Source of the DNA: Rhizobiaceae bacterium
GTDB taxonomy: Bacteria > Pseudomonadota > Alphaproteobacteria > Rhizobiales > Rhizobiaceae
Reading direction: 5' to 3'
Length of the DNA: 41,056 bases
NCBI GenBank assembly: GCA_016763155.1
Contig: JAESUH010000036.1
Coordinates: 1-41,056 of the forward strand
The notes beneath the pieces were generated by a model that saw only the letters and a program-made list of their open reading frames with translations, was not told the DNA's origin and did no database searches. Position 1 is the stretch's first letter. Each line of letters starts with the position of its first letter. Position numbers and translations under genes: made by a program. Positions 8,631 to 17,419 of the stretch are shown here, piece by piece.

Positions 8631-10031
8631 TTAGGCCTGACTATCAAGCCAGCTTTGGCAATCATTGAGCGCGCGTATGGCCATTAGCCGTTTTTTGGCA
8701 ATGGATTTTTCCTTGCCGCGAAACCGCTTCACCCCTTCAGGTTTTTGAATGGCACCTTCGGGCAGAGGTGGGAAAAGGCCAAAATTGATGTTCATTGGCT
8801 GGAAAGATCGTTTTCCCCGTTCGTCATTATAAGATACATGCCCGCCGGTAATGTGGTGCATCAGGGCACCAAAGGCTGTTGTCATTGGAGGAACGCTAAA
8901 CTCGCGACCTAGGATTTCTGCTGCTGCAAACCGGCCGGTCATCAGGCCAATGGCCCCACTTTCCACATAACCTTCGCAACCGGTGATCTGACCGGCAAAG
9001 CGAATATCAGGGCGATGATTGAGCCGCAGACTTTCATCCAGAATTTTTGGCGAATTGAGATATGTATTGCGGTGCAGGCCGCCGAGCCGCGCAAATTCCG
9101 CATTTTCAAGACCGGGAATTGTTTTGAAAATACCGGCTTGTTCGCCATATTTCAGTTTGGTCTGGAAACCGACCATATTAAACAGAGTGCCGAGGGCATT
9201 ATCCTGACGTAATTGCACAACTGCATAAGCTTTTTCGTCTGGTTTATGAGTGTTGGTCAAGCCCATGGGTTTCATCGGGCCGTGGCGCAAGGTTTCGCGC
9301 CCACGTTCCGCCATCACCTCGATTGGCAGACACCCATCAAAATATGGCGTGCCTTCCCATTCCTTGAATTCGGTCTTTTCTGCCCCAAGCAGTGCATCGA
9401 TAAAGGCGTTATATTGCGCCTCATCCATTGGGCAATTGATATAATCCTTGCCATTGCCACCGGGGCCAATTTTATCGTAACGAGATTGAAACCAGACCGT
9501 ATCAAAATCAATCGAATCAAAATGAATGATCGGCGCAATCGCATCAAAAAATGCTAAAGCGTCCTGACCGGTTTCCTTGGAAATCTCTTCGGCCATTGCA
9601 GGTGCTGTGAGAGGCCCCGTTGCAATGATGGTTTTGCCCCAATCGGCAGGAGGGAATGCTGTGACTTCCTCGCGGATAATCTCGATTTTGGGGTGATCTT
9701 CCAGCGCTTTGGTTACCGCATCTGAAAATCCGACACGATCAACAGCAAGTGCTGAACCGGCAGGAACCTTATGTTCTCCACCGCAGCGCATAATCAATGA
9801 ATTGGCCAGCCGCATCTCCTGATGCAATACGCCAACCGCATTGGACTCATGATCATCAGAGCGGAATGAATTGGAACAAACCAGCTCGGCCAGTCCCTCG
9901 CCCAAATGGGCTTCAGTGCCGCGAACCGGTCGCATTTCATGCAGGACTACCGACACACCCATATTGGCTGCTTGCCATGCAGCTTCTGTTCCAGCCAGAC
10001 CACCACCAATTACATGTAATTTTTCGCTCAT
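8631..10031 (-). CDS. trmFO: tRNA (uracil-54-C5)-methyltransferase, folate- and FAD-dependent (TrmFO)
   Basis: Makes ribothymidine at position 54 in the tRNA T-loop, using methylenetetrahydrofolate and FADH2. The 466-residue protein opens with the FAD-binding dinucleotide fold [18 protein letters not shown] (residues 5-22) and the family stretch [13 protein letters not shown]. Further family marks are [12 protein letters not shown] near residue 50, [14 protein letters not shown], and [16 protein letters not shown] in the middle. The C-terminal region carries [20 protein letters not shown] and [23 protein letters not shown]. This architecture is GidA-like but shorter and TrmFO-specific. It converges with the plus-strand operon before it, and upstream of it (to the right) lies the DUF1127/sRNA locus on the same strand. 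Confidence 0.97.
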   Translation of the reverse strand: MSEKLHVIGGGLAGTEAAWQAANMGVSVVLHEMRPVRGTEAHLGEGLAELVCSNSFRSDDHESNAVGVLHQEMRLANSLIMRCGGEHKVPAGSALAVDRVGFSDAVTKALEDHPKIEIIREEVTAFPPADWGKTIIATGPLTAPAMAEEISKETGQDALAFFDAIAPIIHFDSIDFDTVWFQSRYDKIGPGGNGKDYINCPMDEAQYNAFIDALLGAEKTEFKEWEGTPYFDGCLPIEVMAERGRETLRHGPMKPMGLTNTHKPDEKAYAVVQLRQDNALGTLFNMVGFQTKLKYGEQAGIFKTIPGLENAEFARLGGLHRNTYLNSPKILDESLRLNHRPDIRFAGQITGCEGYVESGAIGLMTGRFAAAEILGREFSVPPMTTAFGALMHHITGGHVSYNDERGKRSFQPMNINFGLFPPLPEGAIQKPEGVKRFRGKEKSIAKKRLMAIRALNDCQSWLDSQA

Positions 10032-10097
10032 TTTTTCCGCCGTGTATTTTCAATATTAGGTAAATGACAGATCATTTAAATAAACTCAATGCCCATA

Positions 10098-10136
10098 CAA
10101 CAACACCCGCAGCTTGTGAGCTACGGGTGTTGGTTG
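10098..10136 (-). terminator. Terminator-like hairpin ending the DUF1127-sRNA transcript
   Basis: A stem of about 17 base pairs with one bulge and one non-Watson-Crick pair: AGCTACGGGTGTTGGTTG pairs with CAACAACACCCGCAGCT around a four-base loop (10115-10118). On the minus strand it is followed by a sequence that is T-rich only further on (GAGTTTATTTAAA). Strength comes from the long stem. Confidence 0.65.
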
Positions 10137-10204
10137 TGGGGCCGTCTTGGGAGGAGATATGGCCCCAAATTTCCGGAATTTCTGGGAGGAGAAGAGTTCC
10201 GGAA
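10098..10204 (-). ncRNA. Cuckoo/CcsR-like sRNA in the 3' region of the DUF1127 gene
   Basis: Read on the minus strand, the DUF1127 stop is followed by two stem-loops and then a terminator-like hairpin. Hairpin 1 (10204-10171) has TTCCGGAA arms around a loop containing CUCCUCCC. Hairpin 2 (10167-10137) has TGGGGCC/GGCCCCA arms around a loop also containing CUCCUCCC. Two tandem hairpins with anti-Shine-Dalgarno CUCCUCCC loops directly downstream of a DUF1127 gene is the defining layout of the alphaproteobacterial cuckoo RNA family. Its best-studied members are CcsR1-4 of Rhodobacter sphaeroides, processed from the 3' part of a DUF1127 (ccaF1) transcript and involved in stress and C1 metabolism. 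This locus has one unit (two hairpins). Ends of the processed RNA are not determinable here. Confidence 0.85.
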
Positions 10205-10212
10205 AAGCTGTA

Positions 10213-10353
10213 TTAGCGACCGCGACGTGCAATCATTGGGATCTCATAACGAGAAATGCCCAGATCATCCAACTCACGTGAAGTCAGCGTATTCAATTCA
10301 TTTACAGTACGACGATAGCTGCGCCACTGTTGAAATTTACCTACGATGTTCAT
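10213..10353 (-). CDS. DUF1127 small arginine-rich protein
   Basis: A 46-codon gene, MNIVGKFQQWRSYRRTVNEL at the start, then NTLTSRELDDLGISRYEIP and a basic end (IARRGR). This is a complete DUF1127 domain with the hallmark L-x-x-L-T/S-x-R-E-L-D-D-L-G-I-S-R core. The ATG at 10353 has GAAAGGAAATTATT before it. Proteins of this size and family affect RNA turnover and phosphate or carbon metabolism in Agrobacterium and Rhodobacter; in R. sphaeroides the homologue CcaF1 is an RNA-binding protein encoded on the transcript that yields the CcsR sRNAs. Here the 3' region carries the same type of hairpins, so the mRNA is probably both messenger and sRNA precursor. It is easily missed because of its length. 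Confidence 0.93.
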   Translation of the reverse strand: MNIVGKFQQWRSYRRTVNELNTLTSRELDDLGISRYEIPMIARRGR

Positions 10354-10481
10354 AATAATTTCCTTTCGGGTGTTTGGGCCGTATGCCCGTTATTTTTAAA
10401 ACTGTTTAGGACCGCTCGTCCTGTACCGCTGATATAGGGCTGCTTTCGTCATATTACGAATGCGATTTTTGAATATCTGAT

Positions 10482-10496
10482 ATGCAATTATTGCAT
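10482..10496. promoter_or_regulatory. Perfect 15-base inverted repeat, candidate operator
   Basis: ATGCAAT-T-ATTGCAT is a perfect dyad in the gap between the divergent DUF1127 gene and the DUF2157 gene, about 130 bases before either start. The TGCAA/TTGCA arms recall sites of Fur-superfamily regulators, but I cannot assign a protein. Chance occurrence of a 7+7 dyad in this AT-rich gap is possible. Confidence 0.35.
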
Positions 10497-10614
10497 TGCA
10501 CAAAATTGTGATACAAACGTTGAAAAAGTAAGGTTGTGCGGGTTTTGACTCCGTTACCCCTTGGTGGGTAGACTTGAATTCAGAAAGAATCTGTTCCGCC
10601 GAGGGAGAATAAAT

Positions 10615-11922
10615 TTGCAACTGGGATATTTTTCTCGCCTAAAAACCGATAGCCAGCGATGGATTGAAAAAGGCATCATTGATGCGGATGCTGCAAAAGC
10701 AATTCTGAGTGAGGTTGAATCGCAAAAACGCGGATACTCTTTCACCTCCGTCGTGATCATGCTTGGGGTCGTTTGTTTGGCCTTTGCTGCCATGACTTTT
10801 GTTGCGGCTAACTGGGATGCAATGCCAAAATTTTTGCGCGTCCTGTTATTGCTTGTATCTATGTGGCTGGCTTATGGCGCGGCCATTGTTGCAAACCGAC
10901 GTAATAGTGTTGCGATTGCAGATTTTCTCGTCATGCTTGGTAGTGCAATATTTGGTGCCACAATCATGCTGGTTGGTCAGATATACCATCTACAAGGTTC
11001 AACCCAGGATGCTGTATTGCTTTGGGCGTGTGGCGCGCTTCTTGCGGCGCTGCTCTTGCGGTCCAACTCATCTCTATGGTTGGCAATTGCCTTGTTCACC
11101 TTGTGGTTCTGGCTTGGGCTCAATTTTAATTTATTTGGTAGCAACAAAAACGAGATCAACCTGCTTTATCTGGCTTTCTGGGCAATGTGTGGTGGTGCCG
11201 CTTACTGGTTGGAGGCTCGAAAATCGGCACATTTGTTGATGCTTGGCATCCTCTTTTGGCTAACCATAACCCTGATGATTTATTCAGAGCGCTACGAAAC
11301 AATTGCATATTTTCTTGGTGCTTATGCTGCCTTTTATCTTTGCATCGCATTGGCGATATTCAGTCTCGAAAAATGGAATTCCATGCGGGAGTTTGAGGCG
11401 CCATTCATTGCTTATATGGTTATGTGTATCATTGCGCTGACGTCTATCTGGGTGGGAATCCTGACCTTTGGCGATGCGTCAGATATAGAGAGGATGTTTA
11501 ATACATCCAATCAAATTCCAGTGGCTATCTGTCTGGTTCTTACTCTAGTCGTGTTTTTATATGGCTGGAACCAGAAAATGCATGGGGTTTATGATGTGGG
11601 GTTCTGCGGGTTCTGGATTGCGGTTTGGATGTTGGCAACTTCTTTCTATGGTGCGCAAATACCCTTTATTAATGAAGCGGCTTCCCTTGGCCTTTCTATC
11701 TGGCTCATTCGCATGGGGGAACGCCAAGATATAGCCAGTGTGGTTCGTTTGGGTTATCTGGCCTTCGCCATGGTGATGTTACTGATTTATTTCCGCACCG
11801 CTGGCACATTGCTTGGAACAACCGCGTTCTACCTGATCTCCGGTATTTTACTGGTTCTGGGAGCGATTTTCATACCCCGGATATTCAGATTATTACGCGG
11901 GAATAAGGAGGCGTCAGCATGA
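10615..11922 (+). CDS. DUF2157 polytopic membrane protein
   Basis: Inner-membrane protein of the DUF2157 family, function unknown. The start is taken as TTG 10615, since GAGGGAG (10601-10607) is seven bases before it; this gives about 435 aa. The first 50 residues are soluble and match the family head: a helix followed by RWIEKGIIDADAAKAILSEVE. About a dozen hydrophobic segments follow, including MLGVVCLAFAAMTFVAANW, the MLVGQIYHLQG turn that is characteristic of the family, and a C-terminal LISGILLVLGAIFIPRIFRLL. The gene overlaps the next one by four bases. DUF2157 proteins are regularly encoded beside a GDYXXLXY protein, as here, so the two presumably act together in the membrane. Confidence 0.88.
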   Translation: MQLGYFSRLKTDSQRWIEKGIIDADAAKAILSEVESQKRGYSFTSVVIMLGVVCLAFAAMTFVAANWDAMPKFLRVLLLLVSMWLAYGAAIVANRRNSVAIADFLVMLGSAIFGATIMLVGQIYHLQGSTQDAVLLWACGALLAALLLRSNSSLWLAIALFTLWFWLGLNFNLFGSNKNEINLLYLAFWAMCGGAAYWLEARKSAHLLMLGILFWLTITLMIYSERYETIAYFLGAYAAFYLCIALAIFSLEKWNSMREFEAPFIAYMVMCIIALTSIWVGILTFGDASDIERMFNTSNQIPVAICLVLTLVVFLYGWNQKMHGVYDVGFCGFWIAVWMLATSFYGAQIPFINEAASLGLSIWLIRMGERQDIASVVRLGYLAFAMVMLLIYFRTAGTLLGTTAFYLISGILLVLGAIFIPRIFRLLRGNKEASA

Positions 11923-12476
11923 GTAGAGGCAAATTTTTAATTGCAGCAATTCTGGTGGCCCTTTTACAAACGGCTGCAATTGCGGGGATAATGTATAAAC
12001 GTGCCCATGAAATCAGCACTGGACAGGAAGTGATCCTAGAAAGTCGGTTTGTTGATCCTCGTGATCTGTTCCGTGGTCATTATGTAATCTTGAACCTTAA
12101 TGTTGGCCAACTGGAAAATGCCACAACCGAAATTGATTTCACCTTCAAACGACAAGAGGACGTGTTCGTTGAATTGGAAGAGGGCGAAAACGGGTTCTGG
12201 GTTGCGCGGAAGCTCTGGCATGAAATTCCCAGCGACCATATCTCGGTTTTCATCAAAGGCAAAATTTTAAGAACTCCCTTGAAAAAAACTGACCGATATC
12301 AAATTAATTTCCCGCAAGATCGCTATTTTGCTCCAAAAAAGCGAGCCAAGGAACTTGAGAAGTTCAGGCGGGATCAGCAATTGGGCGTGATATTGTCGAT
12401 AGCGCCAAATGGTGCTGGTTACATTAAGGGCATTACAATTGCCGGTGACAGAATATATGATGAGCCCCTCTGGTAG
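11919..12476 (+). CDS. GDYXXLXY-domain membrane-anchored protein
   Basis: 185-residue protein with one N-terminal helix (FLIAAILVALLQTAAIAGIMY) and a periplasmic domain. The signature region is VDPRDLFRGHYVILNLNVGQL, where RGHYVILNL stands at the GDYxxLxY position with H in place of D. A conserved-looking C-terminal part holds YRINFPQDRYFAPKK-like sequence (actual start YQINFPQDRYF) and GVILSIAPNGAGYIKGITIAG. It begins inside the stop of the DUF2157 gene (ATGA overlap), which means coupled translation and probably a shared function. Its stop codon lies within the hairpin at 12459-12485. No enzyme motif is visible. Confidence 0.85.
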   Translation: MSRGKFLIAAILVALLQTAAIAGIMYKRAHEISTGQEVILESRFVDPRDLFRGHYVILNLNVGQLENATTEIDFTFKRQEDVFVELEEGENGFWVARKLWHEIPSDHISVFIKGKILRTPLKKTDRYQINFPQDRYFAPKKRAKELEKFRRDQQLGVILSIAPNGAGYIKGITIAGDRIYDEPLW

Positions 12477-12485
12477 GGGCTCATC
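12459..12485. terminator. Strong hairpin between convergent genes
   Basis: GATGAGCCCCT (12459-12469) pairs perfectly with AGGGGCTCATC (12475-12485) around a five-base loop. It overlaps the stop of the GDYXXLXY gene and lies 21 bases past the uvrA stop. There is no clear U-tract on either strand, so it may be a bidirectional terminator or an RNA 3'-end stabiliser. Confidence 0.6.
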
Positions 12486-12505
12486 AAGCCAAGCACTCAA
12501 GCCTG

Positions 12506-15421
12506 TTATTCTGCAGCATCTGCCTTGTTTTGTGGTCGCCGTTGGAGCAAATCCTTCAAGAATTTTCCGGTATAGGAGCGCTCAACCTTACAAATAGCTT
12601 CCGGCGTTCCTTTTGCCACTAATTCGCCGCCGCCATCACCGCCTTCAGGGCCAAGATCAAGCACCCAGTCGGCCGTCTTGATGACTTCCAGATTATGTTC
12701 AATCACAACAACCGTATTGCCCGTATCAACCAGTTCGTGCAGCACATCGAGCAGTTTTGCCACATCGTGGAAATGCAGCCCGGTCGTGGGTTCATCCAGA
12801 ATATAGAGCGTTTTACCTGTGGCCCGACGCGATAATTCTTTGGCTAGTTTCACCCTTTGGGCTTCACCACCAGAAAGCGTGGTTGCCGGTTGGCCAACCT
12901 TGACATAGCTCAGGCCCACTCGTTTGAGCGTTTCCATTTTATCACGCACAGAAGGAACCGCCTGAAAGAATTCCGCAGCTTCTTCCACTGTCATAGCAAG
13001 TACATCGGCGATGGACTTTCCCTTGAAAACCACTTCAAGGGTTTCGCGGTTATAACGCTTGCCATCACACACATCGCAGGTCACATAAACGTCCGGCAAA
13101 AAGTGCATTTCGATTTTGATCAGGCCATCACCCTGACAAGCTTCGCATCGCCCGCCTTTCACGTTGAAGGAGAAACGGCCCGGCGCATATCCGCGTGCCT
13201 TGGCTTCGGGTAGGCCCGCAAACCATTCCCGGATCGGGGTAAAGGCCCCGGTATAGGTGGCAGGATTTGAACGCGGCGTGCGTCCAATCGGGGCTTGGTC
13301 AATGTCGATTACCTTATCAAGATGCTCCAGCCCTGTGATTTTATCGTAAGGTGCAGGAACTGCTCTGGCGCCGGAAATACGCCGCGCCGCAGCCTTATAA
13401 AGCGTTTCAATCAAAAACGTAGATTTGCCACCGCCAGATACGCCGGTGACGCAGGTAAACAGGCCAAGGGGAATTTCAGCCGTGACCTTTTTAAGGTTGT
13501 TGCCAGTCGCTCCATATACTTTAACTTCGCGGCCCTTTTTGGCCTTGCGCCGTTTTTCGGGCAAAGCAATAGCCAGTTTGCCGGTAAGATATTGCCCGGT
13601 CAGTGAATTGGGATTAGCCATAACTTCACTAGGCGTACCTTTGGCCACCACTTCACCGCCATGAATGCCGGCAGCCGGGCCAATATCAACAAGGTAATCA
13701 GCTGTGAGAATGGCATCCTCGTCATGTTCAACCACAATCACCGTATTACCCAGATCGCGCAGATGGCGAAGGGTTTCCAGCAGCCTTGCATTATCGCGCT
13801 GGTGCAGGCCGATTGAAGGCTCATCGAGCACATAAAGCACGCCGGTCAGTCCGGAGCCAATTTGCGATGCAAGCCTGATGCGCTGGCTTTCACCACCCGA
13901 TAATGTGCCGGAATTGCGCGATAGGCTCAAATACTCAAGACCCACATCATTCAAAAACCGCAAGCGTTCGCAAATTTCTTTCAAGATGCGTGATGCAATG
14001 GCGTTTTGTTTCTCATCCATGTGGTTGGGTAAATCTTCGAACCACTGATAGACGTTCTTGATTGATTGCACGGTCACCTGTGAGATGTGCAGTCCGTTCA
14101 ATTTAACTGCTAACGCCTCAGGCTTTAGCCGGTGCCCTTTGCAGGATGTGCAAAGGCTGGCGGACATGAATTTTTCGATTTCATCACGCACCCACGAACT
14201 ATCGGTTTCCCGCCAGCGCCGCTGGAGATTGGGAATGACCCCTTCGAAGGTTTTGCGGGTTTTATAGGAGCGCAATCCATCGTCATAGGTGAAATCAATC
14301 TCGATTTTTCCGGTGCCGCGCAGTACGGCCTGTTTGGCTTCGTCGGATAAATTACGCCAACTATCGGATAGTTTAAAGCCGTAATGGCGCCCAAGAGCTT
14401 CAAGAGTTTGGGCATAATAGGGGGAGGGCGTTGAAGATTTGGACCAGGGTAGGATTGCCCCACGGCGCATGCTCAAACTATCGTCAGGCACCACCATTTG
14501 CTCATCAATGTCTTTCTTGGTGCCAAGGCCGTCACAAGTGGGGCAGGCGCCGAAGGGATTGTTGAAGGAAAACAATCTTGGTTCAATTTCTTCGATGGTA
14601 AAACCAGAAACAGGGCAGGCAAATTTTTCCGAAAACACAATCCGTTCGTGGGTATCGTTTTTTGATTTATTGACCGACCCGGTGTTATCAATTGGCTTAT
14701 CTGCCAGTTCGGCAACTGCCAGACCTTCCGATAGTTTCAAACACGTTGCCAGACTATCGGCGAGCCGCGTTCCAATATCTTCACGCACCACCACACGGTC
14801 GACCACAACATCAATATCATGCTTATATTTTTTATCGAGTTTTGGCGCATCCGCAATCTCGTAAATGCTGCCGTCGATCTTGACCCGTTGAAACCCTTTT
14901 TTGCTGAGTTCGGCCAGTTCCTTGCGATATTCGCCTTTACGGCCACGCACGATCGGCGCGAGCAGATATAGGCGTGTTCCTTCATCAAGGGTCAAAATGC
15001 GGTCAACCATCTGACTGACCGTCTGACTTTCAATTGGCAGACCGGTGGTCGGAGAATAGGGAATGCCGACCCGGGCATATAGCAGCCGCATATAATCGTA
15101 AATTTCGGTGACCGTGCCAACGGTTGAGCGCGGATTGCGGCTTGTGGTTTTCTGCTCAATGGAAATTGCCGGCGAAAGACCATCAATCTGGTCCACATCC
15201 GGCTTTTGCATCATTTCCAGAAATTGCCGTGCGTAAGCCGAAAGGCTTTCCACATAGCGCCGCTGGCCTTCCGCATAAATCGTATCAAAAGCCAGTGAAG
15301 ATTTGCCCGATCCAGACAGGCCAGTGATCACAATCAACTTATTGCGTGGCAGATCAATATCGATGTTCTTCAAATTATGCTCGCGCGCACCGCGAACCGA
15401 AATATGCGTTAACTCAGCCAT
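12506..15421 (-). CDS. uvrA: Excinuclease ABC subunit A (UvrA)
   Basis: Damage-recognition ATPase of nucleotide excision repair, 971 aa, the usual length. Two ABC-type ATPase halves are seen: Walker A motifs [14 protein letters not shown] near residue 34 and [14 protein letters not shown] near residue 650, with signature motifs [12 protein letters not shown] and [15 protein letters not shown] and the matching [13 protein letters not shown] and [13 protein letters not shown] Walker B segments. Zinc modules: the C-terminal one is complete (CEACQGDG and [10 protein letters not shown]). In the first, the leading pair reads [16 protein letters not shown], with Ser at the second Cys position of the E. 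coli CPVC, while CPTCDG is intact. I recall this change in other alphaproteobacterial UvrA. The gene diverges from ssb, with an SOS box between them. Confidence 0.98.
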   Translation of the reverse strand: MAELTHISVRGAREHNLKNIDIDLPRNKLIVITGLSGSGKSSLAFDTIYAEGQRRYVESLSAYARQFLEMMQKPDVDQIDGLSPAISIEQKTTSRNPRSTVGTVTEIYDYMRLLYARVGIPYSPTTGLPIESQTVSQMVDRILTLDEGTRLYLLAPIVRGRKGEYRKELAELSKKGFQRVKIDGSIYEIADAPKLDKKYKHDIDVVVDRVVVREDIGTRLADSLATCLKLSEGLAVAELADKPIDNTGSVNKSKNDTHERIVFSEKFACPVSGFTIEEIEPRLFSFNNPFGACPTCDGLGTKKDIDEQMVVPDDSLSMRRGAILPWSKSSTPSPYYAQTLEALGRHYGFKLSDSWRNLSDEAKQAVLRGTGKIEIDFTYDDGLRSYKTRKTFEGVIPNLQRRWRETDSSWVRDEIEKFMSASLCTSCKGHRLKPEALAVKLNGLHISQVTVQSIKNVYQWFEDLPNHMDEKQNAIASRILKEICERLRFLNDVGLEYLSLSRNSGTLSGGESQRIRLASQIGSGLTGVLYVLDEPSIGLHQRDNARLLETLRHLRDLGNTVIVVEHDEDAILTADYLVDIGPAAGIHGGEVVAKGTPSEVMANPNSLTGQYLTGKLAIALPEKRRKAKKGREVKVYGATGNNLKKVTAEIPLGLFTCVTGVSGGGKSTFLIETLYKAAARRISGARAVPAPYDKITGLEHLDKVIDIDQAPIGRTPRSNPATYTGAFTPIREWFAGLPEAKARGYAPGRFSFNVKGGRCEACQGDGLIKIEMHFLPDVYVTCDVCDGKRYNRETLEVVFKGKSIADVLAMTVEEAAEFFQAVPSVRDKMETLKRVGLSYVKVGQPATTLSGGEAQRVKLAKELSRRATGKTLYILDEPTTGLHFHDVAKLLDVLHELVDTGNTVVVIEHNLEVIKTADWVLDLGPEGGDGGGELVAKGTPEAICKVERSYTGKFLKDLLQRRPQNKADAAE

Positions 15422-15768
15422 ATACCGATTATTCCATTAAACTCGGATTTCCAATTGCAGCATAAAATGCTGCCCTCATAAGGTATCTCATTTCTAGATG
15501 GTGTCTCCTGCCAATAATAGTCAGGAGGGATGTTCTCCTGCACAAAACTAGCGAAAATTATGTGCAAAACTTGGCAGTCACAGAATCATCCATTAATTGA
15601 CAATATCAGAGATAACAATATATGAGAACATAATAAGAACAAAATATTGATGTGGACATCATCTGAAAATAGCGATTTACGGCGAAATATTGAATATGAT
15701 GGCTGCAATCTCAATTCAGGATCGGCGTGGATAAACGCAAATCTGGTAAGCCAACAGGGAATAATTTG
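15422..15768. other. uvrA-ssb intergenic region, 347 bases
   Basis: No credible gene in it. Besides the LexA site at 15626-15640 it holds two small inverted repeats in the uvrA leader: GCAGCAT/ATGCTGC (15457-15473, three-base loop) and CTCCTG/CAGGAG (15505-15527, 11-base loop). There is also an imperfect direct repeat of TGCACAAAACT / TGTGCAAAACT in 15540-15571. I cannot define promoters confidently. Confidence 0.5.
15626..15640. promoter_or_regulatory. LexA (SOS) box, alphaproteobacterial type
   Basis: GAACATAATAAGAAC is a perfect match to the alphaproteobacterial LexA site GAAC-N7-GAAC (GTTC-N7-GTTC on the other strand). It lies between divergent uvrA and ssb, both known SOS genes in this group, about 205 bases from uvrA and 129 from ssb. 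Confidence 0.9.
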
Positions 15769-16296
15769 ATGGCAGGTAGTGTAAATAAGGTCATTTTGGT
15801 GGGTAATCTGGGTGCAGACCCGGAAATCAGACGCACCCAGGATGGACGGCCAATCGCCAATCTTTCGATTGCTACATCTGAAAGCTGGCGTGACCGTAAC
15901 TCTGGTGAACGCCGGGAAAAAACCGAATGGCACCGTGTGGTAATTTTCAACGAGGGTCTTTGCAAGATCGTTGAACAATATCTGAAAAAAGGTTCAAAAG
16001 TCTATCTTGAGGGTGCTTTGCAGACCCGCAAATGGACCGACAATAACGGTCAGGATCGCTATTCAACCGAAATTGTGTTGCAGGGCTTTAACTCCACTTT
16101 GACCATGCTTGATGGCCGCAGTGAAGGCGGCGGCGGCGGTGGTGGCGGAGGATCTTGGGATCAGTCCGGCGGCGGCGGCAGTGGCGGCGGTGGAGGAAAC
16201 TTCGGTCAGGGTGGACCTTCCGGTGGCCAGTCTGGCGGCGGCGGTGGTGCTCCACCAATGGGCGGCAATGATATTGACGATGAAATTCCGTTTTGA
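15769..16296 (+). CDS. ssb: Single-stranded DNA-binding protein
   Basis: Coats single-stranded DNA in replication, recombination and repair and recruits partners through its C-terminal tip. The start at ATG 15769 gives [20 protein letters not shown], the standard N-terminus, with AGGGA nine bases upstream; a GTG at 15727 would add 14 unusual residues. The OB fold covers about residues 1-112 ([37 protein letters not shown]). It is followed by a very glycine-rich disordered linker with several runs of five or more Gly, and by the acidic tip DIDDEIPF. Length is 175 aa. It shares the LexA site with divergent uvrA. Confidence 0.97.
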   Translation: MAGSVNKVILVGNLGADPEIRRTQDGRPIANLSIATSESWRDRNSGERREKTEWHRVVIFNEGLCKIVEQYLKKGSKVYLEGALQTRKWTDNNGQDRYSTEIVLQGFNSTLTMLDGRSEGGGGGGGGGSWDQSGGGGSGGGGGNFGQGGPSGGQSGGGGGAPPMGGNDIDDEIPF

Positions 16297-16336
16297 TCCG
16301 ATAATCGCTAGATACTAACTCTGGCCTTGCCCGATA

Positions 16337-16363
16337 TTGATTATTTCAACGATATTGTATAAT
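16337..16363 (+). promoter_or_regulatory. Candidate promoter upstream of the six-helix membrane protein
   Basis: TTGATT (16337-16342) and a perfect TATAAT (16358-16363) are separated by 15 bases, about 70 bases before the ATG at 16433. The spacer is two bases short of ideal. Confidence 0.4.
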
Positions 16364-16432
16364 TAGTATTTGTCAGGGCCAAGTATAGCCTTGGCTTGTT
16401 TGATTGTTGATGCGGCGGAAACGGAAAATACT

Positions 16433-17311
16433 ATGCGTGATCGCCTGTTTGTTGCCTCTGCCCAAGTGCTTGGGGCAGCTTTCCTGATAGCCCTCGGCTT
16501 TACTGCCATATCAATCCTGCTTCCTGATGGGCGTGAAGCAGTGCTCACCATTGGTGGCGTTTATCATCCGGATCAAATGCCACAAGCTCAAAAATTAGCG
16601 TTTTTGGTGGATTCCGCATTTCTGATTTTTTATGGCGCGGGTCTGATTTGCCTGACTGCTGCCCTATCTCAAAGGGCCGCGCGGCCTTTGTCTCGTGTCT
16701 TAATTCTGGCGATCCTTATTCTCGTAATATGTGATATTGCTGAAAATCATCTGATAATGAATGGTTTTGCCAGTGCTGATGGCAGGGCAGCTGTGACTTC
16801 AATTGTAACTGGTGTGAAATACAGCCTCGTTGGGCTTGTTGCCATCGGACTATCTGTAATTATCCCGCCTGATACCGGCTTTCACAAACTGTTGGCGCTG
16901 GTCTTGAGAATATTCTTTCCGCTGTTGATCGCCGCACATGTGGTGATTGGTGGAGATGGCACAATTGCGGGAGATATTGTCAGCGGACTAACCAGCCTGT
17001 CCTTCCTGTTATTGCTTGCTTCTTTATCATGGATTTCTTGGCAGGCCCGCGAAGTCAGCAGTGAGCAGACCAAGGAAATAGTGGAAACTCCGACACCTGT
17101 TTTAGAAGAAACAATGCCTGAGACAGTTGAGGAATTGGTGCAAATTACTGAAGCCGAACCTTCCTCTGAAATTGCTGTTGTCGTGGCTGAATTAGGTAGT
17201 GTCGAACCGGTGACTACGGTGACGGAAATGACCGAAGTGGCTGATATCAAGCAACCGAAAAAGCCTGCAATGAAGAAAAAGAAGTCAATAAAGAAAAATT
17301 CCAAGAAATAA
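16433..17311 (+). CDS. Six-helix membrane protein with acidic then lysine-rich tail, unknown
   Basis: I do not recognise this family. The ATG at 16433 (MRDRLFVASAQVLGAAF) is preferred to an in-frame start at 16370, giving 292 residues. Six hydrophobic segments are seen, for example SAQVLGAAFLIALGFTAISIL, FLVDSAFLIFYGAGLICLTAA, VLILAILILVICDIAENHLIM and SFLLLLASLSWISW; DIAENH and TGVKYSLVGL stand out as polar or conserved-looking points. After residue about 205 a roughly 70-residue low-complexity segment rich in Glu, Val, Thr and Pro follows, ending in about 20 residues dominated by Lys (MKKKKSIKKNSKK). The tail is probably cytosolic and disordered. It stands alone between ssb and valS on the same strand. 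The tail's composition is simple but codon use otherwise matches the neighbours. Confidence 0.7.
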   Translation: MRDRLFVASAQVLGAAFLIALGFTAISILLPDGREAVLTIGGVYHPDQMPQAQKLAFLVDSAFLIFYGAGLICLTAALSQRAARPLSRVLILAILILVICDIAENHLIMNGFASADGRAAVTSIVTGVKYSLVGLVAIGLSVIIPPDTGFHKLLALVLRIFFPLLIAAHVVIGGDGTIAGDIVSGLTSLSFLLLLASLSWISWQAREVSSEQTKEIVETPTPVLEETMPETVEELVQITEAEPSSEIAVVVAELGSVEPVTTVTEMTEVADIKQPKKPAMKKKKSIKKNSKK

Positions 17312-17359
17312 ATCTATTGAAGCGGGGCTGGTTTTCTCATTCCATTGTCAAAACGCCGG

Positions 17360-17388
17360 TTGACTTGTCCCCGTCCATTGGGTTTACC
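17360..17388 (+). promoter_or_regulatory. Candidate promoter for valS
   Basis: TTGACT (17360-17365) followed after 17 bases by TTTACC (17383-17388), 31 bases before the valS ATG. The -35 match is good and spacing ideal; the -10 is weak. Confidence 0.35.
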
Positions 17389-17419
17389 AAACGGAATGCA
17401 AAATTCTGGATAATTTACC

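Noticed and set aside
10089-10355. 88-codon plus-strand frame over the sRNA locus
   Set aside because: It is antisense to the DUF1127 gene and to the hairpins, which explain the sequence better.
10425-10432. CCCTATAT-like -10 element on the minus strand upstream of DUF1127
   Set aside because: It suits an RpoH-type promoter only loosely and I find no -35 partner at proper distance.
10396-10620. 74-codon minus-strand frame upstream of the DUF1127 gene
   Set aside because: It spans the divergent promoter region, covers the DUF2157 ribosome-binding site and has no family features.
14580-14640. Ser replacing a zinc-ligand Cys in the first UvrA zinc module
   Set aside because: CPVSGF is, as I remember, common in alphaproteobacterial UvrA, so it is not treated as damage.
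16125-16250. GGC-rich repetitive tract in ssb
   Set aside because: It encodes the normal glycine-rich linker of SSB; not a mobile or regulatory repeat.
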